The notes beneath the pieces are model-generated. The model searched no databases, was not told where the DNA came from, and saw only the letters and a list, made by a program, of their open reading frames with translations. 64,000 nucleotides of DNA, from assembly GCA_003008705.1 (NCBI GenBank), contig PDUO01000055.1:252428-316427 (forward strand), written 5' to 3'. This document shows, one piece after another, positions 10,760 through 21,592 of the stretch. The translations under genes were made by a program, and so were the position numbers. Position 1 is the stretch's first letter; each line of letters starts with the position of its first letter. Source of the DNA: Pezicula radicicola (lineage: Eukaryota; Ascomycota; Leotiomycetes; Helotiales; Dermateaceae).

Positions 10760-12893
10760 ATGGACGACTCGACTTGGAAGCTCGGAGAAAACACTGGAGG
10801 CAGATCTGGCCAGGAGGCGCTTCAAAATCAACATCTGTCAGACGGGACGCAGCAGAGCAAGAAACGAAAGCTTGACACCACGGAGTGTGGTGCTTCCACA
10901 TCAGGTCGACTGGCGGAAGCGAATCCTACTGAGATAGCCCTCAGCCAAGCTGAAGAGGGACCCATAACAGCTACCCAGAAATCATCAACGACAACTTCTG
11001 ACCACCCTATTCTCCAAAAGACTCAATTCGGCGCGAACCAGTTTGCTCCTTACACTTCGAAAATGCTGTCAACACCACAAATGGCTGAACACGAACAGCG
11101 CCAAGGTGCAGAAACCCAAAGCCTGGAGCACCACAGTCACCAGCTTCGGAACGTTGTTGACTTGTCTATGGACAGCTCATTCGATCCCCCTTCAACAAAT
11201 ACGAATAAGACACACAAGTCGCATGGTCGGTTTGATATCTTTAAGCGTGTGAGCGCCATGATGACGGGATCAGCCTTGGGATTGACTGGGGAACCACACA
11301 ATATGGACGATTCTCCCACAAAGGGTATGCCAGGACACTTTAGTCAATTTCGAAGTCAGAATGACCGTGGAAAAGTTGAAAGGAAATGCAGTCAGGAAGA
11401 GGCCTATAACCTGAGCCAGATTATCCGGGCCAAGGACCAGACGATCCAAGCGTATGAAGCGGATTTGAAAGACATGTACCAAAGGCAACAGGCAAACGAT
11501 GCCGATTTACAAACCATTATGCTCGGCGCAGAAGTACATGAGAGGGTACAGGAGGAATTGCAGCTTCTTATCACCGACAAAAAAACTGAAAATCAGCGCT
11601 TGCACCGAACTCTTCGAGCCAGCGAAGAGGAGGTGGCTAAGCTCAAAACCAAGATTCACGATCTGGGAACCGAATTAGCTGAGACGCGAGGTGCATACGC
11701 CACAAGTTTACGGGAAGAACAGGAAAGATCCTTCAAAAAGATAGGGCCTGGTGGTTGGTTGCCAGAGGAAGAATCGAAAGTCAAGGGGCACCTCGATAGG
11801 CTGAAGAGGATGATGAAGAGTTGGGCCAAAGAATTTGGAGGTCAAGGAAGGCTGCATCAGGACGCCTTTAAAACGCCTGGACGAAGGGCTTTATGCCAAG
11901 CTCTTTGTAAGGTAGTCCTCACAACTAATGACGAGTTCCCGCAAGCTCTTTATAAGCATCCAAAGGTTCCCGGATTGCTTCTTAATGCTCTCCTCGCGCA
12001 CGATATCTATGCAAACATTATTGCCAACCCTTTCTTTCTTTATTCAGAGGGTCGCGCAGTAGATTCGCCATCTAAGGAGAATTCGGTGCTTAACAGCATG
12101 TATGGAAAGATGAAAGCCGGTAAGAGTGCTCTGTATTGAAGCTCAGATTAACAGCTAACAAATTCAGCAAATGAGCGCGAGGCACATCTTTGGCGTGCAC
12201 AGACTTTACGGCTCTTGCAACCACCAAAGCTAAGCACAAATGAGGCCGAACAAGCACAACGGGAATCCACGCTTAAGCTTGTTATCCAGACCTCACACTT
12301 GCATGCCAAGAGGTTTCTCAATAGCCAGGCTACGCTGCTCGTAGATAATCGTCTCGATCGAAAAACATACGAACAGAAATTGACGCCAATTTTTGAACAA
12401 GCCGGAGAAATAGCATATAGCTTGTGGACTCGAAGAAACAATATGAGGTGCCGCCTGGATATTAATGAGTATCGTGAAGGTTTTAACAAAGCGTTCATGG
12501 ACCTACACACACTCGTACAATGGGATGATGACTTGGGAAAGCTCACTGGCAAGAAGGTCTGGGTGCTTGCTCACCCACTCCTTGTGGCTTCGGGCAATGA
12601 TGAGGGCGAGGGATATGACAAGGACCGAGTGTGGGCTTCTGCCGTGGTATTGGTTTGAAATCTGAACCTGCTTCAAGTACAAGATTGCCATCAACGGAGC
12701 ATTTGCCAGTAAGACTACTACAAGCATCAAGGCTCATGAAATAGAGTACCAGAGATTCTCTAATGCCAGATTTAATCCCAATGCTCTAAGACAAGTAAGC
12801 CTACGCTTCGATGGCTCTTCAGTGGGGTCTAACTTTCAGTACTTTCACGCACATCAGCTCTGTCAATTTCGATGTGCACTGCTGAGGGAGTAA
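10760..12893 (+). CDS. coiled-coil protein of unknown function
   Basis: The proposed exons are 10760-12119, 12168-12628, 12678-12794 and 12840-12893, giving 663 residues. The first intron (48 bp, GTAAGA...CTAACAAATTCAG) is secure and phase-correct. The last two are inferred because protein-like frame continues in phase past the unspliced stop at 12658; if they are not spliced, the product is 616 residues. The N-terminal 200 residues are polar and disordered-looking, with a KKRK cluster near residue 34 (possible nuclear signal). Residues about 215-350 are a long heptad-like coiled coil (QTIQAYEADLKDMYQRQQ...). The C-terminal 300 residues are helical and globular. No known domain is recognised. 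It is transcribed away from the Hsp70-like gene. Confidence 0.65.
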
Positions 12894-13562
12894 TTCGAGG
12901 TACTCATCTTCAAGCTCTTGAAGAGCCTTGAACTTATCGTTAGGTAGGACTGTGTTTCTAAAAGAAGAATAAAAACAATCAACTGAGATGCAGGCTTCAT
13001 TTGAAATAACGTCTAAGTGCTGCATGTAGACAGTTTTCAACTCTCATGTAGTACGATATTAATTTTTAATGAACCACGGGAACTTTATGCTGTTACCACG
13101 TGCAGCATCCTCTGTGTCTAAGTCTTCAGCGTCATGCAACTACTGACCTAGAGGCCCTCGTCGCTGATTATTCCCTCGATATCATTTCAAAGTCACTGCC
13201 ATCAAATTTAGGAGAGTTAAAAGCGAGAGAGCTATTGTTACCACGTTAGTTGACATTTGAGCCGGCTTTTCTAATCCGAGATTATATTTCGGGGCTGATG
13301 CGATGTTCGATCCAGCACTTCTTGCTCTCTCTGAAATCGGACGATAACTTTCAGTAGCTAAGGCGCTGATATCCTTATGTTGCGTTTACACCTGTTATCG
13401 TGTTTAGCTTAGTTGTCTTTCGCTGCAGCCCATTCCCTAACACCGTAGTGGGTGTAGATACCGAATGGACATGTTGGGAGTCTCCTCTTCTAGCAGTTTC
13501 TGCTGCGAAGAATCCTCCTTCGAATATCCCTAGTCTTCCGATGTAGTAATCTAGCGTCAGCC
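12894..13562. other. intergenic, no gene seen
   Basis: The short minus-strand frames here are shadows or lack any coding signature. The dispersed repeat begins at its right end. Confidence 0.4.
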
Positions 13563-13842
13563 ATCCATTGAAGCCCATTTTGGTCACGTGTTAGTATATC
13601 TTCATTGTGGACCATAATTGCTTCTTCTTTTTCGGGCCTTTTGCCCACCAATTTGATTTTCAATTGTAGCGCTCTACGCGCAATTGCCCTGCATCTGAAA
13701 TCGGTCATTTTGTATGGGATTCGGGCACTAATTGATGCCTAACCTGTATATATAAAGGCCTACTGCCTCCCACTCATTTATTCAGAACCAGACAAGTCAG
13801 ACAGTTCTTCCATTTCCCACATATCGTGATCGAGGGTTCATA
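13563..13842 (+). repeat. dispersed ~280 bp repeat, copy A, with TATA-like core
   Basis: This segment recurs in the same orientation at 27914-28197 with clear but imperfect identity. Shared blocks include CCATAATTGCTTCTTCTTTT, TTGTAGCGCTCTAC, and a TATATAAAGGCCTACTGCC block followed by TCCCACTCATTT. The TATA-like box about 30-60 bp before the right part of the repeat makes it resemble a promoter-bearing piece such as a solo LTR. Terminal TG...CA ends and a target duplication were not found, so the element class is open. Confidence 0.65.
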
Positions 13843-14579
13843 TCTGGCAATGCTATAGAGAGTTCCATGGGAAAGAAGCTTCAGCGAATCTCCTAATTTT
13901 GCGACTCCCTCTCCAAGTTCCCAATATATCTCCTATACCTCCACCGCAAGCACTAACAACTAGCTTGTACTAAAGCCTCACTCATGAATTTAAATTAAAG
14001 GGCAATAGAAATGTATAAGATGGCAACAATATTCGTGAAGTAAGAAGGAAGGTATGCAGAAGGAGGGGGAGCTAGTCTGAGCGGATTCTTAGATAGGTTG
14101 CCTAAGTCAAGCAAGTTGCTTAAGTTATATACTTCGTATGGTTAAATTGCAACGAAATCACCATCAAAATTTGCCATGACTCAGGTACGCATTATTTGGC
14201 CCGCAGTAGCAGAGCAGGAAAGTGTGAGGGAGGATGTTGTAAGATGATAGATTTTGCTTTCGTTGTTAATATCGGAGATTGATAAAAAGATGTTAGCAGC
14301 TCGCACGATGAGCGCACAATCTCTGTAGTAAATAATGAATAATAATAAATTGCATCCCAACCCCTATTTCAAACCCCAAAATTCCCGAAATAAAAGACGT
14401 TAAAATTAATAGCAACACATTAAAACAAACACTCTTTTCTAACTCCCTGTCTTGCTTAAAACTTCCTCGTGACTCTCGTCACTCCTTAACATCATCTTCA
14501 AGCTCAGCATGCATCCAAGCCATCCCCCCGAACTTAAATGTATGCTTCCATAAATTAATTAGAGCTTTGTCTATCTTTG
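13843..14579. other. intergenic, no gene seen
   Basis: Mixed AT-rich sequence without supported open frames, downstream of the gene on the minus strand at 14580-16991. Confidence 0.4.
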
Positions 14580-15240
14580 TCAGAGAATTGGGAGAAGAAT
14601 AATCCTTCTCGGGATGGTTGTTAGTGCGTGGGCAGTTGAAGAGTGTCGTCGCTGTTTGCTATACTGAGAAGTCTGAGGTGGGGACTGTGAAGAAGAAGAG
14701 TAGAAAGGGAATGGATGGTGAGAAGTTGTCGCAGTGATAAGACCTGGTTGGGCAGGGTGAAATGTAGACTGATCATAAGAAGGCGTTACAGCAATAGGAG
14801 ATGATTGGGTAGGGTACAAGGACGTAAAATGAGAAGTCGATGAATCGGCAGCAGTTGGAGCTGGCTGAGGCACCATAGGTGTAGCGGGTCGTTGAGCATG
14901 AGCTGTGCTGGAAAGTGTGGAACTGGAACCGAACCAAGGTGTGACAATATTGTGTAGTTTAGACTTGGGTGGTGGAGATGGTGTAGATGAGGTAATTGCA
15001 GGACCTGGTATTTTGGGATTCTGAAGCAGGTAATGGTGAATGGAATTTAAAAGCGAATTATCTTTGACTTTTGATACTGCGAGAATTGGGGATGTTTATA
15101 ACATGAGATTGTGACTGCTGTGATTGTTCTCCTGGAAGGGATTGGTTGTGTGCTTTAGTTCTGGATTCAATTGTTAGTTGGCCAAAACAGGACAAAGGAT
15201 AAAATAATACTTACGAGATATCACCAGCCACGACCTGTTC
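14580..15240 (-). CDS. possible spliced 3' exons of the membrane protein gene (Ser/Pro-rich tail)
   Basis: Downstream of the stop of the membrane protein frame there is a strong intron (15214-15161: GTAAGT...CTAACAATTGAATCCAG) flanked by open sequence. A Ser/Pro/Thr-rich open frame of about 147 codons then occupies 15020-14580. An intron starting at the GTTGTT at 15278 and ending at 15241 would remove the stop and keep frame into 15240-15215 and 15160 onwards. The last junction into 15020 is not phase-consistent with the best donor, so the chain is incomplete. This could be an alternative C-terminus or a spliced 3' UTR. I give it as a proposal only. Confidence 0.3.
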
Positions 15241-15260
15241 CTGTAGAGAGAGCTTCGAGT

Positions 15261-16991
15261 CTACTCATCTTTAACAACCTCTAAAGGCATTTCTGTCTCC
15301 TGAAGATCCTCTATCAACTGCGCGAAATATTTTCCAATCCAACGGCAGAAACGATAAACTTGTAAAATAATTGGAATGCACACAAGCGAAATAGCGACCA
15401 CCGGCCTGGTTATACAAGTGTTGATAAAAGTAACGAGAGCCATCAGAAACCACGATAATATGTAGCGTACGAGTTTGAAAGTCCTCTGTAAGAGCCAAAT
15501 ACATGTTGACAAAAGAGAGAAGAACGAGGTCCAATACAAATTTGGCTTGGGGGATGGCGTGGTAAGCCAGATGTAGTAATTGGTTATAACTCTTATCATC
15601 ATAATCAAGTAAATGATACCGAAGTAGAGCATCACAGCCAAGGATACCCTGCGAAGCCAGAAAAAGAGCTTGCCAAGGGATGTTGATAATACGGATTTCT
15701 TCCGGAGATCCCACCTGTCAAGTCGTGTTGACGGTGCAGGTGCAGATTTCTTCCAGGACCAGAGATCCGAGAGTTGGAATTTGGAGACCAGAAGTGTGAC
15801 CACATTGGAAACAAGAACATGAAGCACCACCTTTATACCAATCCATAATATGCGAGAATTCAGGAGCAGCATGGTTGGTGTGCCGGGGCTACAGCTCTCC
15901 ACAAGGTCTCCTATAGCGAAGAAGGAGGTTTTGAGACTGGTGATTTTGAGATTGGAGATCTTCGATATCAAAAGCTTGACTGCTACACCTTTGCTGGTAC
16001 GAGCTGCTAGTGAGAGGTATGGGGAGAGGTTGGTTTGGATGTGTTGATGATATTCTCGAGAGAAAGCAATGATGCCTATGACAAGGGAGATGAAGAGGGC
16101 TTGGACTACAAAGGTGAAGAAGCTCCCCCGGGTATTCGAAGACGTTGATGTACTTGGGGAAGTTGTTGCTTGTACTGTACTATGGCGATGGTCTCTTTTG
16201 TCCTTCTTGTCTTGCATGTGTTTTTGCCCGAGAATGTGTTGACTAGATGATGGGATTCGCGATTTGGGAGTTGGACCTGGACTTGGACTGCGACGATGGC
16301 ACTTGCAATTCCTCTCTTCCCTGTCTTGCTTGCAATTTGAACGAAGAGTTTGTCGACTAGGTGATAGGGTTCGCGACTTGGGAATTGGATTTGAAGATAG
16401 GGCAGGAGGTGGTGTTGGAAAAGCAGCTGGTTTTGAAGTTGGACTTCTTGTGTGTCCTACAAGCTGAGGGAGAGCAGAGCCCTGAATTTTGTCCAGCATA
16501 GCAGTATCAACAGGCCAAAGCGAGGCCATTCTCCTATATAACTTGGGCATTACGACCTCGCGGACCGTCTGGCCTGTCGCTGTCTTCAAATCCAAACCAT
16601 CCCATCCCAAGAATTTAGTCAAGGCATCGGGATTGTAGGTACTAAGGGTAGTTGGCGTGATGGGCGTGCTTGCTGCCCAGCGTTGAAATTTGCTTGTCGC
16701 CATAAAGGACTTCAGTTTGCCTACTTCTTGGACGGTAAGGTGAAATGGATCGGAAGACCGAAGGCCCAACACTGGTTGACCACGAAACAGGATGTGGTCT
16801 CGCTCTTTGATGATGCCATGGATAGTGTCTCGTCTGGACATCCTGGTAGCAATAGATACTGAGTCGAAGATATTTTGAATATTCAGGAATATTTGATTTG
16901 CTGTTGAACGGTTGTGTTTGATAATAGGCAATGATGGCAGATTGCAACGCAAAATCGGAGAAGACGAGAGGGGCAGAAAGGGAGAAAGCAA
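15261..16991 (-). CDS. multi-pass membrane protein of unknown function
   Basis: One uninterrupted frame of 576 codons. The first Met is at 16991; a second at 16841 (MSRRDTIHGI) begins the more regular sequence and may be the true start. Residues about 50-200 are soluble and contain a KFLGWDGLDLKT motif. A basic Ser/Pro-rich linker follows (about 195-285), then at least five hydrophobic segments (for example FVVQALFISLVIGIIAF, VVLHVLVSNVVTLLV, VSLAVMLYFGIIYLIMMI, ALVTFINTCI and PVVAISLVCIPIILQVY). There is no signal peptide in the shorter form. The family is not recognised; an organelle or plasma membrane location is inferred from the helices only. Confidence 0.7.
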   Translation of the reverse strand: MLSPFLPLSSSPILRCNLPSLPIIKHNRSTANQIFLNIQNIFDSVSIATRMSRRDTIHGIIKERDHILFRGQPVLGLRSSDPFHLTVQEVGKLKSFMATSKFQRWAASTPITPTTLSTYNPDALTKFLGWDGLDLKTATGQTVREVVMPKLYRRMASLWPVDTAMLDKIQGSALPQLVGHTRSPTSKPAAFPTPPPALSSNPIPKSRTLSPSRQTLRSNCKQDREERNCKCHRRSPSPGPTPKSRIPSSSQHILGQKHMQDKKDKRDHRHSTVQATTSPSTSTSSNTRGSFFTFVVQALFISLVIGIIAFSREYHQHIQTNLSPYLSLAARTSKGVAVKLLISKISNLKITSLKTSFFAIGDLVESCSPGTPTMLLLNSRILWIGIKVVLHVLVSNVVTLLVSKFQLSDLWSWKKSAPAPSTRLDRWDLRKKSVLSTSLGKLFFWLRRVSLAVMLYFGIIYLIMMIRVITNYYIWLTTPSPKPNLYWTSFFSLLSTCIWLLQRTFKLVRYILSWFLMALVTFINTCITRPVVAISLVCIPIILQVYRFCRWIGKYFAQLIEDLQETEMPLEVVKDE

Positions 16992-17879
16992 ACGAGTAGA
17001 GGCAAAGTCAAAGAAGAAGAAGAAAAAAACCCCAGCCCTCCAGCGTCAGCGATCTGAATCCGAGAAAAGATGAATTGTGGAAGTAGGAGCAGCCAAAATA
17101 TTGGGTAGGGAGGTGGTGGGCGAAATGCTTGGGAATCTTATTCTATGTTAATTCTTAAAGATGTACGAAAGAGATGACATTATTACCTTACGTATAGCAG
17201 GGCAGAGCATTTCATAGCCTAATGCAATGTAATGCGATGCAACAAGGCGAACAACACCACTGTAAACTGTAGAACTATTGACAAACGGAGCTACATTACT
17301 AATTATACGAACCTTGGTCCTTGCATATCGTCTACCTTAGGCACGTCTCAAGTAAGGTAAGCGAAAGTGGCAGAGATAGTTGATAGGTAAATACAAACGA
17401 AAGAGTGCTGCTCCACTGCAGTAGAACGAAATTACCTGGAACCTAAGCTCAAGAATCATATTTCTAGTTCGCGTGATATAGCTAATATGGTCCAATATGG
17501 CAACTTGCCACAGGCGTCAAACGGGACCCAATCATAATCTTATAAATCAAACGCTTCGCCAGCAAGAATTACACCATATTTAACCAAGTGATATACCTGG
17601 TTGGACCAAACAGAGTAAGCGAATACGTGCGCTGTCGGATCTCCGGCAAACCGTTTGAGAAAGTCTGGTAGGTAATGAATTTAGTAGATAGCTGAGTTGC
17701 AAGTTTAAATTTGCTGAACTCTCATTTATAGTGAAAATAGACATATAAATAAGAAACTGAAATAGTCTGTTTTTTTTCTTTTTTTTTCTTTTTGTAGAAT
17801 GGTAGGAAGTAGGCTTTATAAGCAAGATTCTTATAGGCATTGATTATATCCGAGCAGGCGAAATGCTGTTGATGCATAA
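16992..17879. other. intergenic, pyrimidine tract, no gene seen
   Basis: Upstream region of the membrane protein gene. It contains a purine-rich run near 17010-17030 and a T-rich run (about 17768-17795). The overlapping minus-strand frames at 17580-17925 result from the T-rich run and are not called. Confidence 0.4.
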
Positions 17880-18137
17880 GCGCTGGAGTTCGAAAAGAAG
17901 CACAATAAGGGTGGTTGGGTCTCATACTGGGACGAGGATCGGGATATTAAGGCACAATTCATTCCGGACAGCGTATCTTCATGTGAGGAAATCTCCACAA
18001 GCCCAGACTTGAAGGCTATCGCTTGCGGTGGAAATTTCGAGGATGCTAGGGAGAAGTTGCTGGCGGAAACAACAAGCGTAGTATGTTCTTCATTGCCTGC
18101 TGTTGTGGTCGAGGGTTTCGGATCTAGAGATGGTTGA
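17880..18137 (+). pseudogene. isolated exon-like fragment, unknown family
   Basis: An open plus-strand stretch without a start codon has balanced, protein-like composition: GGWVSYWDEDRDIKAQFIPD, then SSCEEISTSPDLKAIACGGN, ending at a TGA. It follows a stop codon closely, so it needs an upstream exon or is a gene remnant. The opposite-strand frame at 17831-18166 is its antisense shadow. No domain is recognised. Confidence 0.35.
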
Positions 18138-18500
18138 ATGAGTGGAAAAGGCACGTGCTTGTGCAATGATGTATGTGCTCTACTTCCCCGTTAGACATCC
18201 AAAATATGAGCTCTAGCATAGCTCTCGCGATTGCTCCTCATAGCGCTACGTCCACATTGCATTCTGCCAGTGTGGAGATTAACAGATCTTCGTCTTCAAG
18301 CTTGCTGCTATACGTGTAAAACCACCAGGACCCCAGATGTATTACTCTCGTTTTACGAAAATTTCTCGACACATTCTAGAATCAATACGCAAAGCTCGAT
18401 TATGATCACGGTCATCGTGTGAATCGACTGAACTCAAAGTAGAACAAAAATCAATTACAGCCTACGAACACTTTTCCTAGGCCAACATCGAAAACGCACC

Positions 18501-19762
18501 CTATTCTGCCCCTGCAATACATACATGATGTGTTATCTCTAATCTCATCGAGGAGGATGGAGGTTTCAAGAATATTGCGGCCCAAAAGTAGCTTTCCTTT
18601 ACATCCTCGAATTTATCTTCTCCATTAGTTTGGTACTGGAAGCACTTGAACGCGCAATTCCTCAATTTGAGCACCTTGGTCTCCTTCCCGATTTGTACGA
18701 CAATGCAATGGCCATTTCCATTTCTCCGTCGATAGACAAGTCCAAACTGGTTGGACTTGTATTTCTTGATCAATGGCGACAACACCTTCATTGCTGATGA
18801 TTGTTGCTCGTCTGGTCTCATACCCCAATTCCAATGTGGAGAAAAGCTGACGAGATGGATCCCTCTGCGAGTCGTAATTGCAAGCGTGTCCAGGATCCGC
18901 TCCATTGTTCCAAAAGCAATGCCTGTTTCTTGCTCTGATGGCATTGGAACATTGATACGTTCCGAAAGCTCTCCCGCAGTTTGGCCGAGGAGAACCCCTA
19001 GCGTGACGAACACGCAGTTGTTCCTCAGTCTCTCTTCGTTCCAATACGATGCGGGTGTGGAGTATTTATCTGGTGCTTGCCAGTAGTCTCTATCTTGTTT
19101 AAGCAATCCTAGGTCGTCGCATGCCCTTCCAAATTCCGTTGGGTCATGCGGGAGCGATGACACCAAGTAGCTCTGCCCGGCTAGCCCACTATCATTCTGA
19201 GCCACACATTCCTTCGAGGGTGCCATATTCCCACCTTGCTCGTAATTGATCACTACACTGTTGTTGATCGAAATTCCCTGAAAGGCAGCCAGTGCTGTTT
19301 GCGTCTCTGTATCGTAAGAAGTAGAGCTCGTTCGGTCCAATTGTGCTGCACTGTTATCTGCTCCAGAGCTGTATCTTGGCGATTGCCCATATTTGGTGTT
19401 ATTGGGGCCGGAATGCACCGTATAAGTGGTGCTACCTCCAGAACTATAGCCAAATTGGGCGCTTTCTCCGTCTTCTATTTCGCAATGCTGGTACTTGACA
19501 TTAGGAGAGCTGTTTGTTGTGGCGACTTGGCTCTGCTCGGAACTGTAGTCCCATTCCTCGTCTCCTATATATCGTTAGATTGAACGTTGGATCTTATTGA
19601 AATTCTCTGGATAGAGTTACCATATTTATTTGTCCGCCATCGTCCATGAAATGGCTCGCCGTTAGTGTTGTAGTACAGGTTCCATTCCGACCACGGTGTG
19701 CTTGAAGTAATTCTTTTTCGAGAGTTCTTGGAGGCTTTTGGCGAACTGTACTTGGAGGACAT
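18501..19762 (-). CDS. tryptophan-motif protein with papain-like C/H/N arrangement
   Basis: Exons are 19762-19621 and 19564-18501, joined by a 56 bp phase-1 intron (GTAACT...CTAACGATATATAG); the product is 401 residues. Exon 1 carries a TPWSEWNLYYNTNG module followed by an RWRTNKYG end, shared with the neighbouring gene at 20395-21061. Residues about 45-200 are Ser/Thr/Gln-rich and probably flexible. The C-terminal 180 residues look globular: NNCVFVTLGVLLGQTAGEL (Cys about 231), GNGHCIVVQIG (His about 333) and KLRNCAF (Asn about 350). The C, H, N order and spacing resemble papain-like cysteine peptidase folds, but no motif is decisive, so peptidase activity is a hypothesis. No signal peptide is seen. 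An assembly gap lies 73 bp upstream of the start. Confidence 0.6.
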
Positions 19763-19835
19763 GGCAGCGGATTTCCCCTCGTTCCAAAGTCTCCTCCACC
19801 GAAGGGCCAGCGAGACCTGTTTTTTTGGGGGGGGG

Positions 19836-19870
19836 NNNNNNNNNNNNNNNNNNNNNNNNNNNNNNNNNNN
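19836..19870. other. assembly gap (35 N)
   Basis: A run of 35 N directly follows TTTTTTT and a run of nine G. Homopolymers at the edge suggest low sequence quality. It lies in the upstream region of the 18501-19762 gene, so promoter or 5' UTR sequence is missing. Confidence 0.98.
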
Positions 19871-20260
19871 GTGGGCAATTGCTTTCTTTCGATCCGACGA
19901 CAGTGCCTGATTAAAAGGAGCCTCAAGCCTCAGCCTCGTCAAGTGAGTTTCGATGTCTACGTTACACGACATGTCAGCCAATGCATGATCAGGGGTAAAT
20001 GTCTAGTGGAAAGCCACTATGTACTGGATTGGGCATCATTGGGCTCCAAGAGATCCTGGCCTGAAGATAAAGACAGCGCATGTGCCGCTTCCAAACGTGG
20101 CACATTGTTGACGAGTAACGCAAAATCAATGGCGTCCAGCCAGGCTCCGCCTCAATATTTCAATAATCTCCAAGTGCTAGGATTAAGAACAGCAATTTCC
20201 AAGGGGTTTCCATTGTAAAGCTGAAATAGAGCATACACACTAGCACTTTTCTTAGGCGTT

Positions 20261-20300
20261 TCTGTCAACCTAACTAAGGCTCTGTCAACCTAACGAAGGC
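20261..20300. repeat. 20 bp tandem duplication
   Basis: The unit TCTGTCAACCTAACTAAGGC occurs twice in a row with one mismatch, downstream of the 20395-21061 gene. Confidence 0.75.
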
Positions 20301-20394
20301 TCCCAACAGAGTCAGGAATAGCCTCAGCCATATACACAGCTACGTCCTTAGGCTTCATAGGCTCTCTGCTTCTATTTAACCTTGAGCCTATCAC

Positions 20395-21061
20395 TCATCT
20401 CCCTCCAATCAGAGAATCAGCGCAACCACCTGATTGCGTGCAGACTCCGCCCGTTGCACAAGGGCACTGGTGCTCAGGATCGTCCCCACCAATCCAATCA
20501 TCGGGTCCTTCACGTGTTGTGATTACCGGTGTTGTTTCATATGCTCCTCGGTAGTGTGGCTGGCCGTACTTTTCATCGCCGTACTGTTCATCGCCGTACT
20601 GTTCATCGCCGTACTCGGGTGCTTCTTCTGTTATCCTCGCGATTGTTGATTGATATGTTCCTCCGTGTGTCTGGGCGTGCTCATTGTAATCGTATAAGGC
20701 CTCCTCAATCGTTGTCGGTGTCGTTACCGGTATTACCGTTACATGTCTCTGCGGCGACGAGATATGCACCTCATTCTCTACCGCTAAATCCTTTCCATTT
20801 GGCATCGCATTTTCATAGTCGTACTCAGATTTTCCTACACAGTTCAGCGCCGAGTCCTCATAAGTTTGGCTCTCTTGTAGGCGTAGAACCTGGACGTCTG
20901 TCCCAGTTATACTCACCTGTTTTGTCCGTCCTCATTCGATGACGATACCATGAGCCATTATTCGGATCCAATTCCCACTGCGACCAGTCGGACCAGACAC
21001 TAAATTCATGCTTAATAGACCTGTGTCTATCGGTTCTTTCTCTTCGCGTCCGGGAAGACAT
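20395..21061 (-). CDS. tryptophan-motif paralog with short repeat and Cys-rich tail
   Basis: Exons are 21061-20917 and 20873-20395, separated by a 43 bp phase-1 intron (GTGAGT...ACAAG); the product is 207 residues. Exon 1 (WSDWSQWELDPNNGSW, ending RMRTDKTG) aligns with exon 1 of the gene at 18501-19762. Both introns interrupt the same codon position after the Gly, which argues for common ancestry. The rest differs: a central threonine-rich part, four YGDE(Q/K) units encoded by an 18 bp tandem repeat (about 20575-20630), and a tail with CPCATGGVCTQSGGC. No known domain or signal peptide is seen. The acceptor is a plain AAG, so the exact junction is less sure than the paralogy. Confidence 0.55.
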
Positions 21062-21592
21062 ATTGAGTGAACGGAGAAAACAAGTTCAATATAGACTAAG
21101 GTGATGAGATTGAGCTATCTCTTGACTAGCAGAGGTTCGTGATTTATGTAAGGAACTTATGTTAAGCCGCAGGAGATGATTAGGCGAACAACTCCATCCG
21201 CGTGGATGCATGTACACGTCAGCTCGGGTGATGATATTGAACTAGCTTTGGCTTCCGTCTTGGCCCAGGCTGACTCTGTATGCCTGCTCATCGCCCTGCT
21301 TGTATGTGTATATCGTGATGCAAGGGGGTACTTCGCTGCATAGAAACCCCTGAAGGGTGTCCGAAATGTGTACCTTGGACTAATTGAGGCACACAAACGT
21401 GGATTGTTACAAATCACATGCAACTTTAGGTGTCACAACACGTTCCCTATTCATCACAGTCACAATATCCGGAGTATAAAAATGGTCTGTGGTTGAATTG
21501 TAAGGCTCTTATCAATTACGGAGGTATGAACTCTTCCAATGCGTATTGAATGTCCATTACTAAGACGTTGTGCAGATACAAATTCGTAAATT
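21062..21592. other. divergent intergenic region, no gene seen
   Basis: It separates the leftward tryptophan-motif gene from the rightward STAND-N/ankyrin gene and should hold both promoters. No specific element is recognised. Confidence 0.4.

Noticed and set aside
17831..18166. 111-codon minus-strand open frame
   Set aside because: It is antisense to a better exon-like frame on the plus strand and rich in Ser/Leu, as shadows usually are.
20434..20942. plus-strand frames over the 20.4-21.0 kb gene
   Set aside because: They arise from the 18 bp tandem repeat read on the wrong strand (repeated valine/isoleucine or arginine words).
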